From Phycisphaeraceae bacterium (GTDB lineage: Bacteria; Planctomycetota; Phycisphaerae; Phycisphaerales; UBA1924): a stretch of 64,000 nucleotides of DNA. Below, piece by piece: positions 16,917 through 25,732 of the stretch; within the stretch, counting starts at the first letter, position 1, and every line of letters starts with the position of its first letter. The translations under genes and the position numbers were made by a program. The stretch covers positions 992,001 to 1,056,000 of the forward strand of contig JAHBXF010000001.1 of the NCBI GenBank assembly GCA_019636615.1, in the 5' to 3' direction. Under the pieces are notes generated by a model. It was not told where the DNA came from. It was given only the letters and a program-made list of their open reading frames with translations, and did no database searches.

Positions 16917-17888
16917 ATGGACAGGCTTTTCCAGATCTTTGTGAGTTCAACCTTTCTAGACCTCGAGAGCGAACGGGGGGGCGTATTCGAGGTGATCCTC
17001 AAGATGGGTCATATGCCGTCGGGCATGGAGTACTTCCCCGCCTCAACAATGCGGCCGCTTGATCTCATTAAAAAGCAGATAGATGTATGCGATGTATTTG
17101 TTGTTATCGTAGCAGGGCGATATGGGAGCATCGAAAGCGAAGGCGTGAGCTATACCGAGCGAGAGTACGAGTATGCATATAAAACGAAAAAGCCAATCTT
17201 GGTGTTTCCCAAAGACTTCAATAGTATTGTCGCTGGGCATCTCGATTCTGACAGAGGCCCGGTCGAGAAGTTTCGCAATCGGTTGAAGACACACACCAAC
17301 AAGACATGGTGCGATACAGCCACCCTGAAAGAGGCTGCATACCAGTCACTACCGCCATGCATCAATGATAATAAATGCTTTGGCTGGGTAAGAGGCGGCA
17401 ATCTGTCACCCACATCGCTTAATGAAGAGAATCGACAACTGCGAGACAAATGCGAAGACTTGCAGAAGCGGCTGGAACAGCACGAGCGCAAACAGCAGAA
17501 AAGCCTCTTTGGCCTGGCCGATCTCGATGTTGCGTTATGTGTACAGGTCCACCAGCGCCACGCGGGCAGACTCTTGCTGAGTAAAGTTAACGTTAATCTA
17601 GCAGCGGTGTTTACTCACATCGCTCCACACCTTCGCCACTGGATCCACGAGGGCGATTTGAATTATGTGCTAGCCAATATCTGTGCGCAAGTTGGTAATG
17701 CTGGCTCATCTCGCCAAATGCTTGATAAAGACATGTCGAAAATACTCATTCATTACTACAATCATGGTTTGGTTGAATATTCCGATAAAATAAACAAACA
17801 ACAGATATCTCATCGCCTCTGGCGAATCACCGAGAAGGGCGAATCTGAGTTCCGTTCTCGCCTGACTATTCACGACTTTGGTCTCTAG
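16917..17888 (+). CDS. DUF4062 domain protein with C-terminal winged helix
   Basis: The 323-residue protein begins with RLFQIFVSSTFLDLESERGG, the signature of DUF4062, a Rossmann/TIR-like nucleotide-binding domain common in bacterial defence and STAND-type proteins (about residues 1-110). A coiled coil (ENRQLRDKCEDLQKRLEQHE) follows, then a C-terminal winged-helix-like stretch (ILIHYYNHGLVEYSDKI through WRITEKGESEFRSRL). The ATG at 16917 has GGAG eight bases upstream. The gene is markedly AT-richer than its surroundings (23 G+C of 60 at 17161-17220), a sign of horizontal transfer. It starts 31 nt after the MmeI-like enzyme on the same strand, so it probably belongs to the same defence island. 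Confidence 0.8.
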   Translation: MDRLFQIFVSSTFLDLESERGGVFEVILKMGHMPSGMEYFPASTMRPLDLIKKQIDVCDVFVVIVAGRYGSIESEGVSYTEREYEYAYKTKKPILVFPKDFNSIVAGHLDSDRGPVEKFRNRLKTHTNKTWCDTATLKEAAYQSLPPCINDNKCFGWVRGGNLSPTSLNEENRQLRDKCEDLQKRLEQHERKQQKSLFGLADLDVALCVQVHQRHAGRLLLSKVNVNLAAVFTHIAPHLRHWIHEGDLNYVLANICAQVGNAGSSRQMLDKDMSKILIHYYNHGLVEYSDKINKQQISHRLWRITEKGESEFRSRLTIHDFGL

Positions 17889-18129
17889 CGACATTTCTTG
17901 TGGCGAAGAGTGTGAGAGCATGGTTGTCGCGCACCGGTGATCCACAAACCCCTCTGCCCAAGCCAAGGCAGGAAGGTAGAGAGACTCGCTTCCACGGGTT
18001 GCGCCCGTCCCGCCAGCGCGGCCGCTCTCTGCCCGCGACTCCGCCCCCCCACTCACGCATGCACTCCCCCCGCTCAAGCCCCGGGTGTACCCCTGCCATT
18101 GGCTCGGGCGGGGTGGGCGATAATCACGC

Positions 18130-18669
18130 ATGAAGCAGAGCGACAGCATCGACATCAGGCTGCAAGACGCCGCGCGGCTCTTCAACTCGATGGATCCTTC
18201 CCCCTTTCACGAGCGCGAACTCGGGCGCGAGGTCGAGGCGTTCATCGTGGATGCGGCGCGTGAACTGCCCTCGCCCGAGGGGGCGCGGCTGCGGGTGTTT
18301 GTGAGCCAGGCGGGGGCCCAGGCGCACCAGCAGATGGTGAGCGAGGCGGTGCGGCATCACTTCGAACGCCGCGCCGGGCAAACCGGCAAGGAACTCAGCG
18401 ACCTCTTGGGCCGCGGGCGGCGGAGCACGCTGGTGGGGCTGGTCTTTCTGGGCATGATGATGGGCGTCGCGCGGCTGATGGACGAGCTGGGCGGAGAGGG
18501 GCTGCTGGCGATCATCCGCGAAGGGGTGGGCATCGCGGGGTGGGTGGCGATGTGGCGGCCGATGGAGATTTTTTTGTACGACTGGTGGCACGTGAACGAG
18601 TCAAAGAAGCTCTATCTCGCGCTCTCACGGATGGAGGTTCGCGTCGAGCCGTGCGCCCCGGAGCCGTAA
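18130..18669 (+). CDS. Uncharacterised protein with one or two membrane segments
   Basis: The 179-residue protein is not one I recognise. The first 100 residues are soluble and charged (FHERELGREVEAFIVDAARE and HHFERRAGQTGKELSDLLGR). A hydrophobic hairpin follows (STLVGLVFLGMMMGVARLM, then GVGIAGWVAMWRPMEIFLYD). The conserved-looking end contains WRPMEIFLYDWWHVNESKKL, which suggests a structured family. Strong third-position GC and a clean ATG at 18130 support a real gene. It is flanked by a 240-nt spacer after the low-GC island and is convergent with the barrel-protein gene. Confidence 0.7.
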   Translation: MKQSDSIDIRLQDAARLFNSMDPSPFHERELGREVEAFIVDAARELPSPEGARLRVFVSQAGAQAHQQMVSEAVRHHFERRAGQTGKELSDLLGRGRRSTLVGLVFLGMMMGVARLMDELGGEGLLAIIREGVGIAGWVAMWRPMEIFLYDWWHVNESKKLYLALSRMEVRVEPCAPEP

Positions 18670-18711
18670 GCGTGCGGGCCGCGCGGGGGCCAGTCCGCGG
18701 CGGGCCGGGTG

Positions 18712-19710
18712 TCAGAAGTCCAGGCGCACGGTGAAGCCCATGATGGGGCCGTGGGTGAGAACATCCCATTCAAAGCCGCCGGATTCAAAGTCTTGCTGCA
18801 GGGCGCGATAGCCCGCGAGCAGCCCGGCAGAGCCCCAGTCGAAGGCCCATTCATACCCGACAGCGCCGATGAGTTGCCAGGCGAACTGAGCGCCGTTGAA
18901 GCCCAGGCCGCCGATGTCGCCGCGCGCCGAGATGGCCCAGCCTTCGTGCAGTTGCATGGCGGCGCGAGCGCCGATGAAGGGCTCGAACCAGTCCTGGTCG
19001 CGGGTCAGGTCGGTGCGGTTCTGGGCGGTGAGAACCTCGCCGCCGGGCAGCGTGAGCGTGGTGTCTACCACCACGCTCAAGTCGAGTTCTATCTGGGTGT
19101 GCCTGATGCCGGCGAAGGTATCGAGGATGAATCTTCGCTCACCCCCACCATCACCCCCACCGCCACCACCGCGCTCCACCATGCGGTACCCGGCGAGAAA
19201 CTCGAGCCACGTGTTGGCCAGGCCCGTTTCGATGGTGGCATCGGCCGTGATGCCCCCGCGGCCGAAGGCGCGCGACCGCGTTTCAGACATCTCGGCGCTC
19301 GCATACGCGCCGCTGAACTCAAAGACAGCCCGCCCGATGACAAGGTCGATCGCGCCCATCAGGCCGACGACCGTATCGCTGGTGTCGAGAATGTCCCCGA
19401 ACGAAAGGTCAAGGCCGAAGGCCAGCCCGCGCGCGTTCACATCTCCGTTGAAGCCGGTGAGCCAGGCGTAAGGCGTGAACCGCGCTTCGGCCATGTGCTC
19501 GGGCGGGGCAATCGCCGGCGCACCATCCACCAGCGCGTCGGTCGCACCGACGCCCTCGGGCGGCGAGGTGTCGCCCCCCGGCGCACGGATCGCGGCCACG
19601 CCGGGCACGAAGGCCGGCGTCGAAGCCGATGCCGCGTGGATCAGGGGCGCGGCGAGCGCCCCGCCCGCGAGCAGACAACGCCAGGAACGAACGCGGGCGG
19701 GGGTCGTCAT
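18712..19710 (-). CDS. Outer-membrane beta-barrel protein
   Basis: A 332-residue exported protein with a signal peptide (CLLAGGALAAPLIHAASAS). The rest alternates short amphipathic strands ending in aromatic residues (ARFTPYAWLTGFNG, VFEFSGAYAS, TWLEFLAGYRMVE, FILDTFAGIRHTQIELDLSV, WFEPFIGARAAMQLHEGW, AISARGDIGGLGF) and closes with GFTVRLDF, whose C-terminal phenylalanine is typical of outer-membrane barrels. A GGGGGGDGGG loop is encoded by a CCCCCA-type tract at about 19141-19165. Porin-like or scaffold functions are possible; no ligand is evident. Confidence 0.78.
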   Translation of the reverse strand: MTTPARVRSWRCLLAGGALAAPLIHAASASTPAFVPGVAAIRAPGGDTSPPEGVGATDALVDGAPAIAPPEHMAEARFTPYAWLTGFNGDVNARGLAFGLDLSFGDILDTSDTVVGLMGAIDLVIGRAVFEFSGAYASAEMSETRSRAFGRGGITADATIETGLANTWLEFLAGYRMVERGGGGGGDGGGERRFILDTFAGIRHTQIELDLSVVVDTTLTLPGGEVLTAQNRTDLTRDQDWFEPFIGARAAMQLHEGWAISARGDIGGLGFNGAQFAWQLIGAVGYEWAFDWGSAGLLAGYRALQQDFESGGFEWDVLTHGPIMGFTVRLDF

Positions 19711-19772
19711 GTGGAAGCGCCTGTGATAAGAAGCGTGCGTGTTGTTGGCGAGCGGCGCGTGCGCGAGGGGGA

Positions 19773-21308
19773 TCAGTTGGCGCGGCGAACGGCCGGGGGG
19801 TTCCAGCGGCCGTCGAGCGCTGGTGTCTTGGGGGCGTACAGACGCATGGTGATGCCGATGATGCCGCCGGCGGGGGAGGGAAGCCAGTTTGCCTCTTTGT
19901 CGCCGCCGGGGTTTGTGTGCTGGATGTAGATGGTCAACGAGCCATCGGGGGCGAACTTCAGCGCATCGCGGTCGCCGATGGCGAAGCGGTTGATGGGGTT
20001 GGCGACCTGGAATCCCTCCTCGTCGTACATGGTGATCGACCAGAAGGCATCGACCGGGGGGATCTCATCCTTGGAGAAGTGAATCACATAGTCGTGCTCA
20101 CCCTTGAGGGGGTTGCCCTCGTCGTCGGCGATGCAGAGGGGATAGATCGCGTCTTCGGGCTGGTTGGCGCCGAGGCCGACCATCGCGACGATGGCTCGCT
20201 TCTCGTACGCGTTGCCATACACGCCCATCGTCTCGGTGTTCATCTGCCAGCCGTTCGTGACGCGGGCGACCGTGGGCACGCGGCGCTTCATCCGCGCGAG
20301 GCCCTCGGTGGTGGCCCGGGCCAGCGCGGCCTGAACGTGGGCCGGTTGCTTGGCGAGGTCAAAGGATTGGCCGCGGACGATACCGATGCGCTCCATCCGC
20401 GCAAGGATGGACCAGTCGGTGCCCTGCGGGGCGTGCCGGGCCAGAAGATCGGCGGCGAGCGCGAAGTACCTCTCCGCGGGCATGGTGTTGACCTGAACCA
20501 GCGGGGGCGTCTTCATGTCGACGGTGGGATCTGCCTTGAAAAGCGGAGCCTTCGCGGGCTTGCCCCACCCCGAGAGCGGGGTGACGGTGTACCCCTTCTG
20601 CACCTTGTGCACCGCGGGATAGTCGGCGGGCCCGTTGGTCTGCGTGCGACCGATGATCCAGAGGTGAGGCGTGGTGGCTTCGATGCGGCCCACACCCTCG
20701 GGCAGTGTGCCCTTCCAACCCTGAGGCACCAGGGCCCAACTCGCCGCGCCGGTGCCGGAGGTTCGTTTGCCGGGCACGGCGATGACGTTGGACCACATGT
20801 CCAGGATGGGCAGCATGTAATAGCGGCCCGCGGTGTCCGGCGCGCTGATGATCTGCGGTTCCTGCGAGATGTCGACCCAGGCGCTGGAATACAGCGTGTC
20901 GAAGTTCGGCCGCACCACCTCGCGGAAGTTGGCGTCTGGAAAAGCGGGCAGATGATGGAAGGCGTTCATCGGGCCAAGGCCCGGCCGCGCCCCGACGGGC
21001 AGGTTGGTTGTCACCCGGCGGGTGATCTCCATCGAGATGATCGGGTAGAAATAGTGGTACGCCTCGATGCCGATCTCGAAGGCCTCTTGTTCGGTGATCG
21101 CCGCATCCGCGGCGTGCAGGGGTGAAGCCGCGCCTTGGGCCCGCGCTTCGGCGGGTGAGCCCGCGGCAATGCCGGACGAAACAAAGCCCATGCCGGCCAG
21201 GGCCAGCAGCGTGGCCGCGGCGCCGAACGAACGCGCCGAAAGGCGCCGCGTGCGAGCAGACGCGTTCATGACAAAAGACGCAGTGACGGGGCGGGATAGG
21301 CCAGACAT
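19773..21308 (-). CDS. Exported DUF1254/DUF1214 protein
   Basis: The 511-residue protein has an N-terminal signal region (FGAAATLLALAGMGFVSSGI), then DUF1254 (YHYFYPIISMEITRRVTTNL, FREVVRPNFDTLYSSAWVDI) and DUF1214 (AFWSITMYDEEGFQVANPIN, then LTIYIQHTNPGGDKEANWLP). Proteins with this pair are widespread secreted proteins without an agreed activity. The ATG at 21308 (MSGLSRPV) has CGAGGAG five to six bases upstream, so I prefer it over the longer open frame. It shares its strand with the barrel gene downstream (62-nt gap), possibly one transcript. Confidence 0.88.
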   Translation of the reverse strand: MSGLSRPVTASFVMNASARTRRLSARSFGAAATLLALAGMGFVSSGIAAGSPAEARAQGAASPLHAADAAITEQEAFEIGIEAYHYFYPIISMEITRRVTTNLPVGARPGLGPMNAFHHLPAFPDANFREVVRPNFDTLYSSAWVDISQEPQIISAPDTAGRYYMLPILDMWSNVIAVPGKRTSGTGAASWALVPQGWKGTLPEGVGRIEATTPHLWIIGRTQTNGPADYPAVHKVQKGYTVTPLSGWGKPAKAPLFKADPTVDMKTPPLVQVNTMPAERYFALAADLLARHAPQGTDWSILARMERIGIVRGQSFDLAKQPAHVQAALARATTEGLARMKRRVPTVARVTNGWQMNTETMGVYGNAYEKRAIVAMVGLGANQPEDAIYPLCIADDEGNPLKGEHDYVIHFSKDEIPPVDAFWSITMYDEEGFQVANPINRFAIGDRDALKFAPDGSLTIYIQHTNPGGDKEANWLPSPAGGIIGITMRLYAPKTPALDGRWNPPAVRRAN

Positions 21309-21541
21309 CGTGTACTCCTCGGGGTGCAACCGGGCTGATGAAACGACCTTGAACCTGTGCGAAATGGTAGCGATGTCCTGGCAGAGTTCATAAATAATTT
21401 CAACGCGTGACGCACGGTGCGCCCGCCGAAGAATCGATCCGAGGGGCATCGAAGCCGGGGCGCTTCGCCGGAGTGATGTTCAGAGTGGATCACCCTCGTA
21501 CCCGGGGTTTACACTGTGATCAGGAATCGTCGCGGCCCGTA

Positions 21542-21591
21542 CACCCCCCCCACCCCCACACTCGGAACCCCACCCCGCCTTGTGCGTCTGA
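21542..21591. repeat. 50-bp direct repeat, copy 1
   Basis: This is identical over 50 bp to 22578-22627 and in the same orientation; the match stops at both ends. It begins with a run of eight C, then ACCCCCACAC, and ends in TTGTGCGTCTGA. On the minus strand it carries G8, G5, G4 and G4 runs, so it can form a G-quadruplex. The two copies bracket the NYN gene. Confidence 0.85.
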
Positions 21592-21735
21592 TGTACCGGT
21601 GCGCCACACCGCGTGTCGAGCAAAGGCGTTCGATTCGCTACCCCTCGCAGGGGCAGATAGGGATCCGTTCGCTTGACAAGCAGCCCGAGGGGGCAACAAT
21701 TCCTTAACCCCGCTGTCGGCGAGAGCCGCAGCCCG

Positions 21736-21763
21736 ACGCCCGCCATTGGCGGGCGTTTCTTTT
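21736..21763 (+). terminator. Factor-independent terminator
   Basis: ACGCCCGCC (21736-21744) pairs perfectly with GGCGGGCGT (21748-21756) around ATT, followed by TTCTTTT. The U-tract is on the plus strand, so it terminates rightward transcription. Read leftward, the same hairpin lies 20 nt past the NYN stop and could protect that mRNA's 3' end. Confidence 0.75.
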
Positions 21764-21776
21764 GGTGTGCCCTCCC

Positions 21777-22439
21777 CTACTGCCAGTGAGCCGGCCTGCG
21801 GATCTCGAATCCCTGGGAGTTCATCAGCACGTCGGGCATCTGTGCTTGTGCCAACTTGTGTTCACTGATCGCAAGGTGCCCGTGCGCGGCTTTCTTCAGC
21901 GATTCGCTGAACCGTTGGGGCGGAAAGGCCACGATCAGGCGCTTCAAGGTCCACCGCCGCTTCACCAACTTAATCGGCGGCACGAGGTCGCTGTCGCCGG
22001 AAACGATGATCGCTACGTCGAAAAGGTCGTCCATCGCGTCCTCGACAAGTCGGCACGCGATGTTCACATCTGTCTTTTTCTCTTCGTGTCGGGGCCATGT
22101 CGCTCCGCAGTTTCGGCACTTCGCGGTTTTTTCCAGGAAATGACCGTAGTCAATGCTCAGCCCCACCCGCCCGATCGTGATCGCTTCGAGGTAGTCGTTT
22201 TGGCGATTGCGGCTGTCATCGGGCCCCTTGATCCGAGTTGTGAAGTACCGCACCGCCCCGAGCCTTTGTCCGGGCTTGAGAAGTTCTTCGCCAAGTCTCC
22301 AGAGATCGAGCCAGTAGAGGCGTCGCCAATTTTTGGCCTTGAGACCGTGATAGAGGTTATAGCCATCGATGTACACAATCACGCGCAGCGGGTCGGCAGA
22401 GGTTTGGCTGACGCTTGGCATGATCTCGTTTCGTGTCAC
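21777..22439 (-). CDS. NYN-domain (PIN-like) ribonuclease
   Basis: The 220-residue protein is a NYN-domain nuclease. It shows the N-terminal VIVYIDGYNLYHGLK with the first metal aspartate, KKTDVNIACRLVEDA with the second, and IIVSGDSDLVPPIKLV with the closing SGDSD motif. A CRNCGATWPRHEEK segment in the middle may be half of a metal-binding knuckle. NYN proteins cleave RNA and often act in RNA decay or in defence. Composition is lower in GC than its neighbours, and the gene is bracketed by identical 50-bp direct repeats, consistent with acquisition as a unit. No partner gene is adjacent. Confidence 0.88.
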   Translation of the reverse strand: MTRNEIMPSVSQTSADPLRVIVYIDGYNLYHGLKAKNWRRLYWLDLWRLGEELLKPGQRLGAVRYFTTRIKGPDDSRNRQNDYLEAITIGRVGLSIDYGHFLEKTAKCRNCGATWPRHEEKKTDVNIACRLVEDAMDDLFDVAIIVSGDSDLVPPIKLVKRRWTLKRLIVAFPPQRFSESLKKAAHGHLAISEHKLAQAQMPDVLMNSQGFEIRRPAHWQ

Positions 22440-23037
22440 TTGGCCGATACGAGTTCATAATAGACGGCCGTCGGTGAGTGAACGTCGCGTTTGGTGTCCA
22501 TCCCTTTACGCGCGGCCCGCACTCATGATTCTGGCATACCTCACCATCCCGCTGAGGGCGGTTTTCCCCCCCACCCCCACCCCCCCCACCCCCACACTCG
22601 GAACCCCACCCCGCCTTGTGCGTCTGACCATGTGGCCCCCGCGCGTTGCGGCCGCGGCCCTTTTGCCACTGCGCGGCCTTTTTGCCCCCGCGCGGCTTGC
22701 CCGGTGTTTCCCCAGCCTCCAACCCCCCACAACCACTTCACCACCCCACGATCCTCTGCGCCCCCGCACGCACGCCCCCACTCACATCCCCACACTCTGC
22801 CGCGCAGTCACCGCCGCCGCTCGCCATCAAGCCTTGTCCATCTTGGTTACACGTCCGACGCAACCCCTATCACCAACCTATCATACAGCGACTTGACGGA
22901 TCTACGGCTGCCTTGCTTCTCTATCTCTAGCCGCGCGCCGCGGCCCGTAATCCTGCCGCGCGTCCTGCCTTGGGCGGGCCCAGACCACCGATACACCACA
23001 CCGGGCGCACCGACGCCCACACAGGAGTGACCCACGA
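22440..23037. other. Intergenic region with C-rich tracts and repeat copy 2
   Basis: This 598-nt gap separates the divergent NYN and TlpA-like genes. It contains CCCCCACC tracts from 22566 and the second 50-bp direct repeat at 22578-22627. A further C-rich stretch runs to about 22800 with no codon-position bias. The last 150 nt must hold the promoter of the TlpA-like gene; TTGACG at 22894 is a possible -35 element without a convincing -10. Confidence 0.5.
22578..22627. repeat. 50-bp direct repeat, copy 2
   Basis: This is identical in sequence and orientation to 21542-21591, about 1.04 kb away. An extra CCCCCCACCCCCA tract precedes this copy, so slippage in the C-rich end is plausible. The unique part (ACTCGGAACCCCACCCCGCC) is not low-complexity, which argues that the identity reflects duplication and not chance. 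Confidence 0.85.
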
Positions 23038-24210
23038 ATGAAGACCTCTCCCCTTTGGAAGACCTCCGCCGCCGCGCTGCTCGCCGCGTGTGTGGGCCTG
23101 TGCGGCCTGGTGGGCGCGGCATCGGCGCAAGCCACCCCCACCACCCCCACCACCCCCGCCGCCGCGGAGCCCGAGACCAAGATCCTCACCTCGGGCGACC
23201 TCGCCCCCGAGTTGAAGGTGGCCACGTGGGTGAAGGGCACCCCGATCGAGAAACTCGAGAAGGGCCGCGTGTACGTCATCGAGTTCTGGGCGACGTGGTG
23301 CGGCCCGTGCAAAACGAGCATGCCCCACCTCTCCGAACTGGCCCGCAAGTATAAAGATCAGGTGACGGTGATCGCCGTCTCCATCTGGGAAGACACCAAA
23401 GACCGATCGGGAAACCCGCACGACCCCACCCCCGAAATCCGCGAGTTTGTCGAGAAGATGGGCGACAAGATGGACTTCCACGTGGCCTACGGCGGCCCTG
23501 AAGGCCCGATGGAGGCCACCTGGATGCGCGCGGCCAACCGCAACGGCATCCCCAGTTCGTTCATCGTGGACCGCGAAGGACGCATCGCCTGGATCGGCCA
23601 CCCCCTCAAACTCGACGACACGCTCGAGCAGGTGGTGAAGGGGCAGTTTGACCCGCGCGCCGAGGCCGACCGCGCCGCCAAGCAGGCCGAGTTTGAGCGC
23701 AAGGGCCGCGAGATGGCCGCGCGCTTCCGCGCCGCGCGCCAGGGCGGGCGCGCCAAGGAGATGCTCGACATCGCCCGCGAGATGATGGCCACCGATTCTC
23801 GCGCCTTCCAGACGATGGCGGGCAACGCCTTCATCGCGGCCATCGTGAACATGAAGCAGACGGATATGGCCTATGAGTTCGCGCGAGAGATGTTCGCCGG
23901 GCCCATCAAAGACAACCCCCTCGACCTCAACGCCATCGCGTGGACCATCCTGGACGACCCCGGCGTGACCCGGCGCGACCTTGACCTGGCCATGGACATG
24001 GCCAAGCGCGCCGTGGAGATCACCGAGTCGAAGGACGGGGCCATCCTTGATACCTACGCCCGCGCGTATTGGGAGAAGGGCGACAAGGCCCGCGCCGTCG
24101 AACTTCAGCAGCAGGCGTACGACCTGGTCCGCAACGACCCCAACGCGCCCGCGGAACTCGTGCGCCAACTCAAAGACACGCTCGACAAGTTCAAGCGCGA
24201 ATCGAAATAA
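23038..24210 (+). CDS. Exported TlpA-like thioredoxin-fold protein with helical C-terminus
   Basis: The 390-residue protein has a signal peptide (AAALLAACVGLCGLVGAASA), a TPTTPTTPA linker encoded by a CCCCCA-type tract, and a TlpA/ResA-like thioredoxin domain. That domain has the redox motif FWATWCGPCKTSMPHL (CxxC with GP) and the cis-proline-loop segment NGIPSSFIVDREGRIAW. The C-terminal 170 residues are helical and TPR-like (AYEFAREMF, RAVELQQQAYDLVRNDPNAP). It probably reduces disulfides or assists cytochrome maturation outside the cytoplasm; the partner is not visible. A GGAG-type site (CAGGAG) ends 11 nt before the ATG. Confidence 0.9.
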   Translation: MKTSPLWKTSAAALLAACVGLCGLVGAASAQATPTTPTTPAAAEPETKILTSGDLAPELKVATWVKGTPIEKLEKGRVYVIEFWATWCGPCKTSMPHLSELARKYKDQVTVIAVSIWEDTKDRSGNPHDPTPEIREFVEKMGDKMDFHVAYGGPEGPMEATWMRAANRNGIPSSFIVDREGRIAWIGHPLKLDDTLEQVVKGQFDPRAEADRAAKQAEFERKGREMAARFRAARQGGRAKEMLDIAREMMATDSRAFQTMAGNAFIAAIVNMKQTDMAYEFAREMFAGPIKDNPLDLNAIAWTILDDPGVTRRDLDLAMDMAKRAVEITESKDGAILDTYARAYWEKGDKARAVELQQQAYDLVRNDPNAPAELVRQLKDTLDKFKRESK

Positions 24211-24377
24211 CCCACACCACCACCACCACAACCACCACGAGCCCCACACACCCGTGCGCGTACCAACGCCCCAACACAAGGCACGAACCCGGGCGCGGCG
24301 GATCCCGTAGAAACTTCCCCGTCGCCCCCGCGGCGCGGCAGGCAACCCGATCTGTAGAGCCCCCACACGCACCCACC

Positions 24378-25613
24378 ATGCTCTGGCAACCATCTCTCCC
24401 CGAGCGCTACCGCACGATGACGAGCGAAGACCTCGCCGCGGCCATCAGCGCGCGCCGGGCGCAGTTGGGCCAGCAACTGGTGATCCTGGGGCACCACTAC
24501 CAGACCGACGAGGTGATCCGTCACGCCGACCACACGGGCGATTCGCTGAAACTCTCGCAGATCGCCGCGGGGCTGGTGCGCGAGCGCGCGGGCGGCACGC
24601 CGGTGCGGTATGTGGTCTTCTGCGGCGTTCACTTCATGGCCGAAACGGCGGACATGCTCACGCCCGACGACGTGAGCGTGATCTTGCCCGACCTTTCGGC
24701 CGGGTGCTCCATGGCCGACATGGCCGCCTACGACGACACGGTGGAGGCGTGGAACGCGCTGCACGGCGCGCTGGCCGCCGACGGCTGGCGCGGGCGCATC
24801 ATCCCCATCACCTACGTCAACTCCACGGCGGCGATCAAAGCCTTTGTGGGCGACCACGGCGGCGCGTGCTGCACCAGCAGCAACGCCGCGACCGTCTTCG
24901 CATGGGCCATGGCCGGCGGCGACGAGCCCGTGCAGCCCGGCGAAGAGATCAAGATTCTCTTTCTGCCCGACCAGCACCTGGGGCGCAACACCGCAGCCGC
25001 CGCGGGCATCGATACCGCCACCGGCTCGTGCGTCTACGACCCCAAACTGGCCCGCCGCGGCGAGCCGCTGGGCGGCGCAAGCGTCGAAGAGGTTCGCGCC
25101 GCGAGCGTGGTGCTCTGGGCCGGCCACTGCTCGGTGCACAAACTCTTCCGCCCCGAGCACTGCACGCAGGTGCGCGCCGCCGACCGCGAGAACGGCACGC
25201 AGACGACCATCCTCGTGCACCCCGAGTGCTGCAAGGAAGTCGTTGACCTGGCCGATCTTTCCGGCTCGACCGAACACATCATCCAGACCATCGCCAACGC
25301 CCCCGAGGGCAGCCGCTGGGCCGTGGGCACCGAGGTGCACCTGGTCAACCGCATCGCGCAGCGCGCCGCCCAGCGCGGCGTGGCGGTGCGCATGCTCTCC
25401 GACTGCCACTGCCTCTGCACCACCATGTACCGCATCGACCAGCCCCACCTGCTCTGGGTGCTCGATCACCTCGCGGGCGACGCCCCGGAGGGCAAGGGCA
25501 AACCCAAGGTCGTCAACCGCGTGCAGGTGCACCCAGAGGTGCGCCGCCCCGCCCTGCTCGCCCTTGAACGCATGCTCTCGCTGGCGCACGGCGCACGCGT
25601 GCCCGTGGAATAA
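24378..25613 (+). CDS. nadA: Quinolinate synthase A
   Basis: The 411-residue enzyme makes quinolinate from iminoaspartate and dihydroxyacetone phosphate in NAD biosynthesis, using a [4Fe-4S] cluster. Family motifs are complete: VILGHHYQTDEV near the N-terminus, VVFCGVHFMAETADML with the first cluster cysteine, INSTA-like YVNSTAAIKA, LFLPDQHLGRN, VHPECCKEVVDLAD with the second and DCHCLCTTMYR with the third. ATG 24378 (MLWQPSLPERY) is chosen; upstream in-frame codons belong to the spacer. The partner genes nadB and nadC are not in the window. Confidence 0.96.
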   Translation: MLWQPSLPERYRTMTSEDLAAAISARRAQLGQQLVILGHHYQTDEVIRHADHTGDSLKLSQIAAGLVRERAGGTPVRYVVFCGVHFMAETADMLTPDDVSVILPDLSAGCSMADMAAYDDTVEAWNALHGALAADGWRGRIIPITYVNSTAAIKAFVGDHGGACCTSSNAATVFAWAMAGGDEPVQPGEEIKILFLPDQHLGRNTAAAAGIDTATGSCVYDPKLARRGEPLGGASVEEVRAASVVLWAGHCSVHKLFRPEHCTQVRAADRENGTQTTILVHPECCKEVVDLADLSGSTEHIIQTIANAPEGSRWAVGTEVHLVNRIAQRAAQRGVAVRMLSDCHCLCTTMYRIDQPHLLWVLDHLAGDAPEGKGKPKVVNRVQVHPEVRRPALLALERMLSLAHGARVPVE

Positions 25614-25732
25614 CGACACGCCCCCGCGAACGGGCCTCGCGCGAAACCCGCGCCCCCACACGGGCAAAAACCCCGGACACTCGCCACCGCAACGCGAAGA
25701 ACCACACCGCACCCATCCGGAGCAATAACAAC

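Larger units (their letters stand above)
21309..21776. other. Intergenic region holding repeat copy 1 and an orphan terminator
   Basis: This 468-nt stretch has no convincing protein gene. It contains the first copy of a 50-bp direct repeat (21542-21591) and a strong factor-independent terminator reading to the right (21736-21763). No rightward gene precedes the terminator, so a small untranslated transcript ending there is possible. A tRNA-like TTCGATT loop at 21640 lacks a matching acceptor stem and was not accepted. Confidence 0.5.

Noticed and set aside
21592-21680. Possible tRNA around TTCGATT
   Set aside because: A T-loop-like motif is present but no matching acceptor stem, anticodon arm or CCA end can be drawn.
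21542-22627. Insertion sequence between the direct repeats
   Set aside because: No transposase or terminal inverted repeats; 50 bp is far longer than a target-site duplication.
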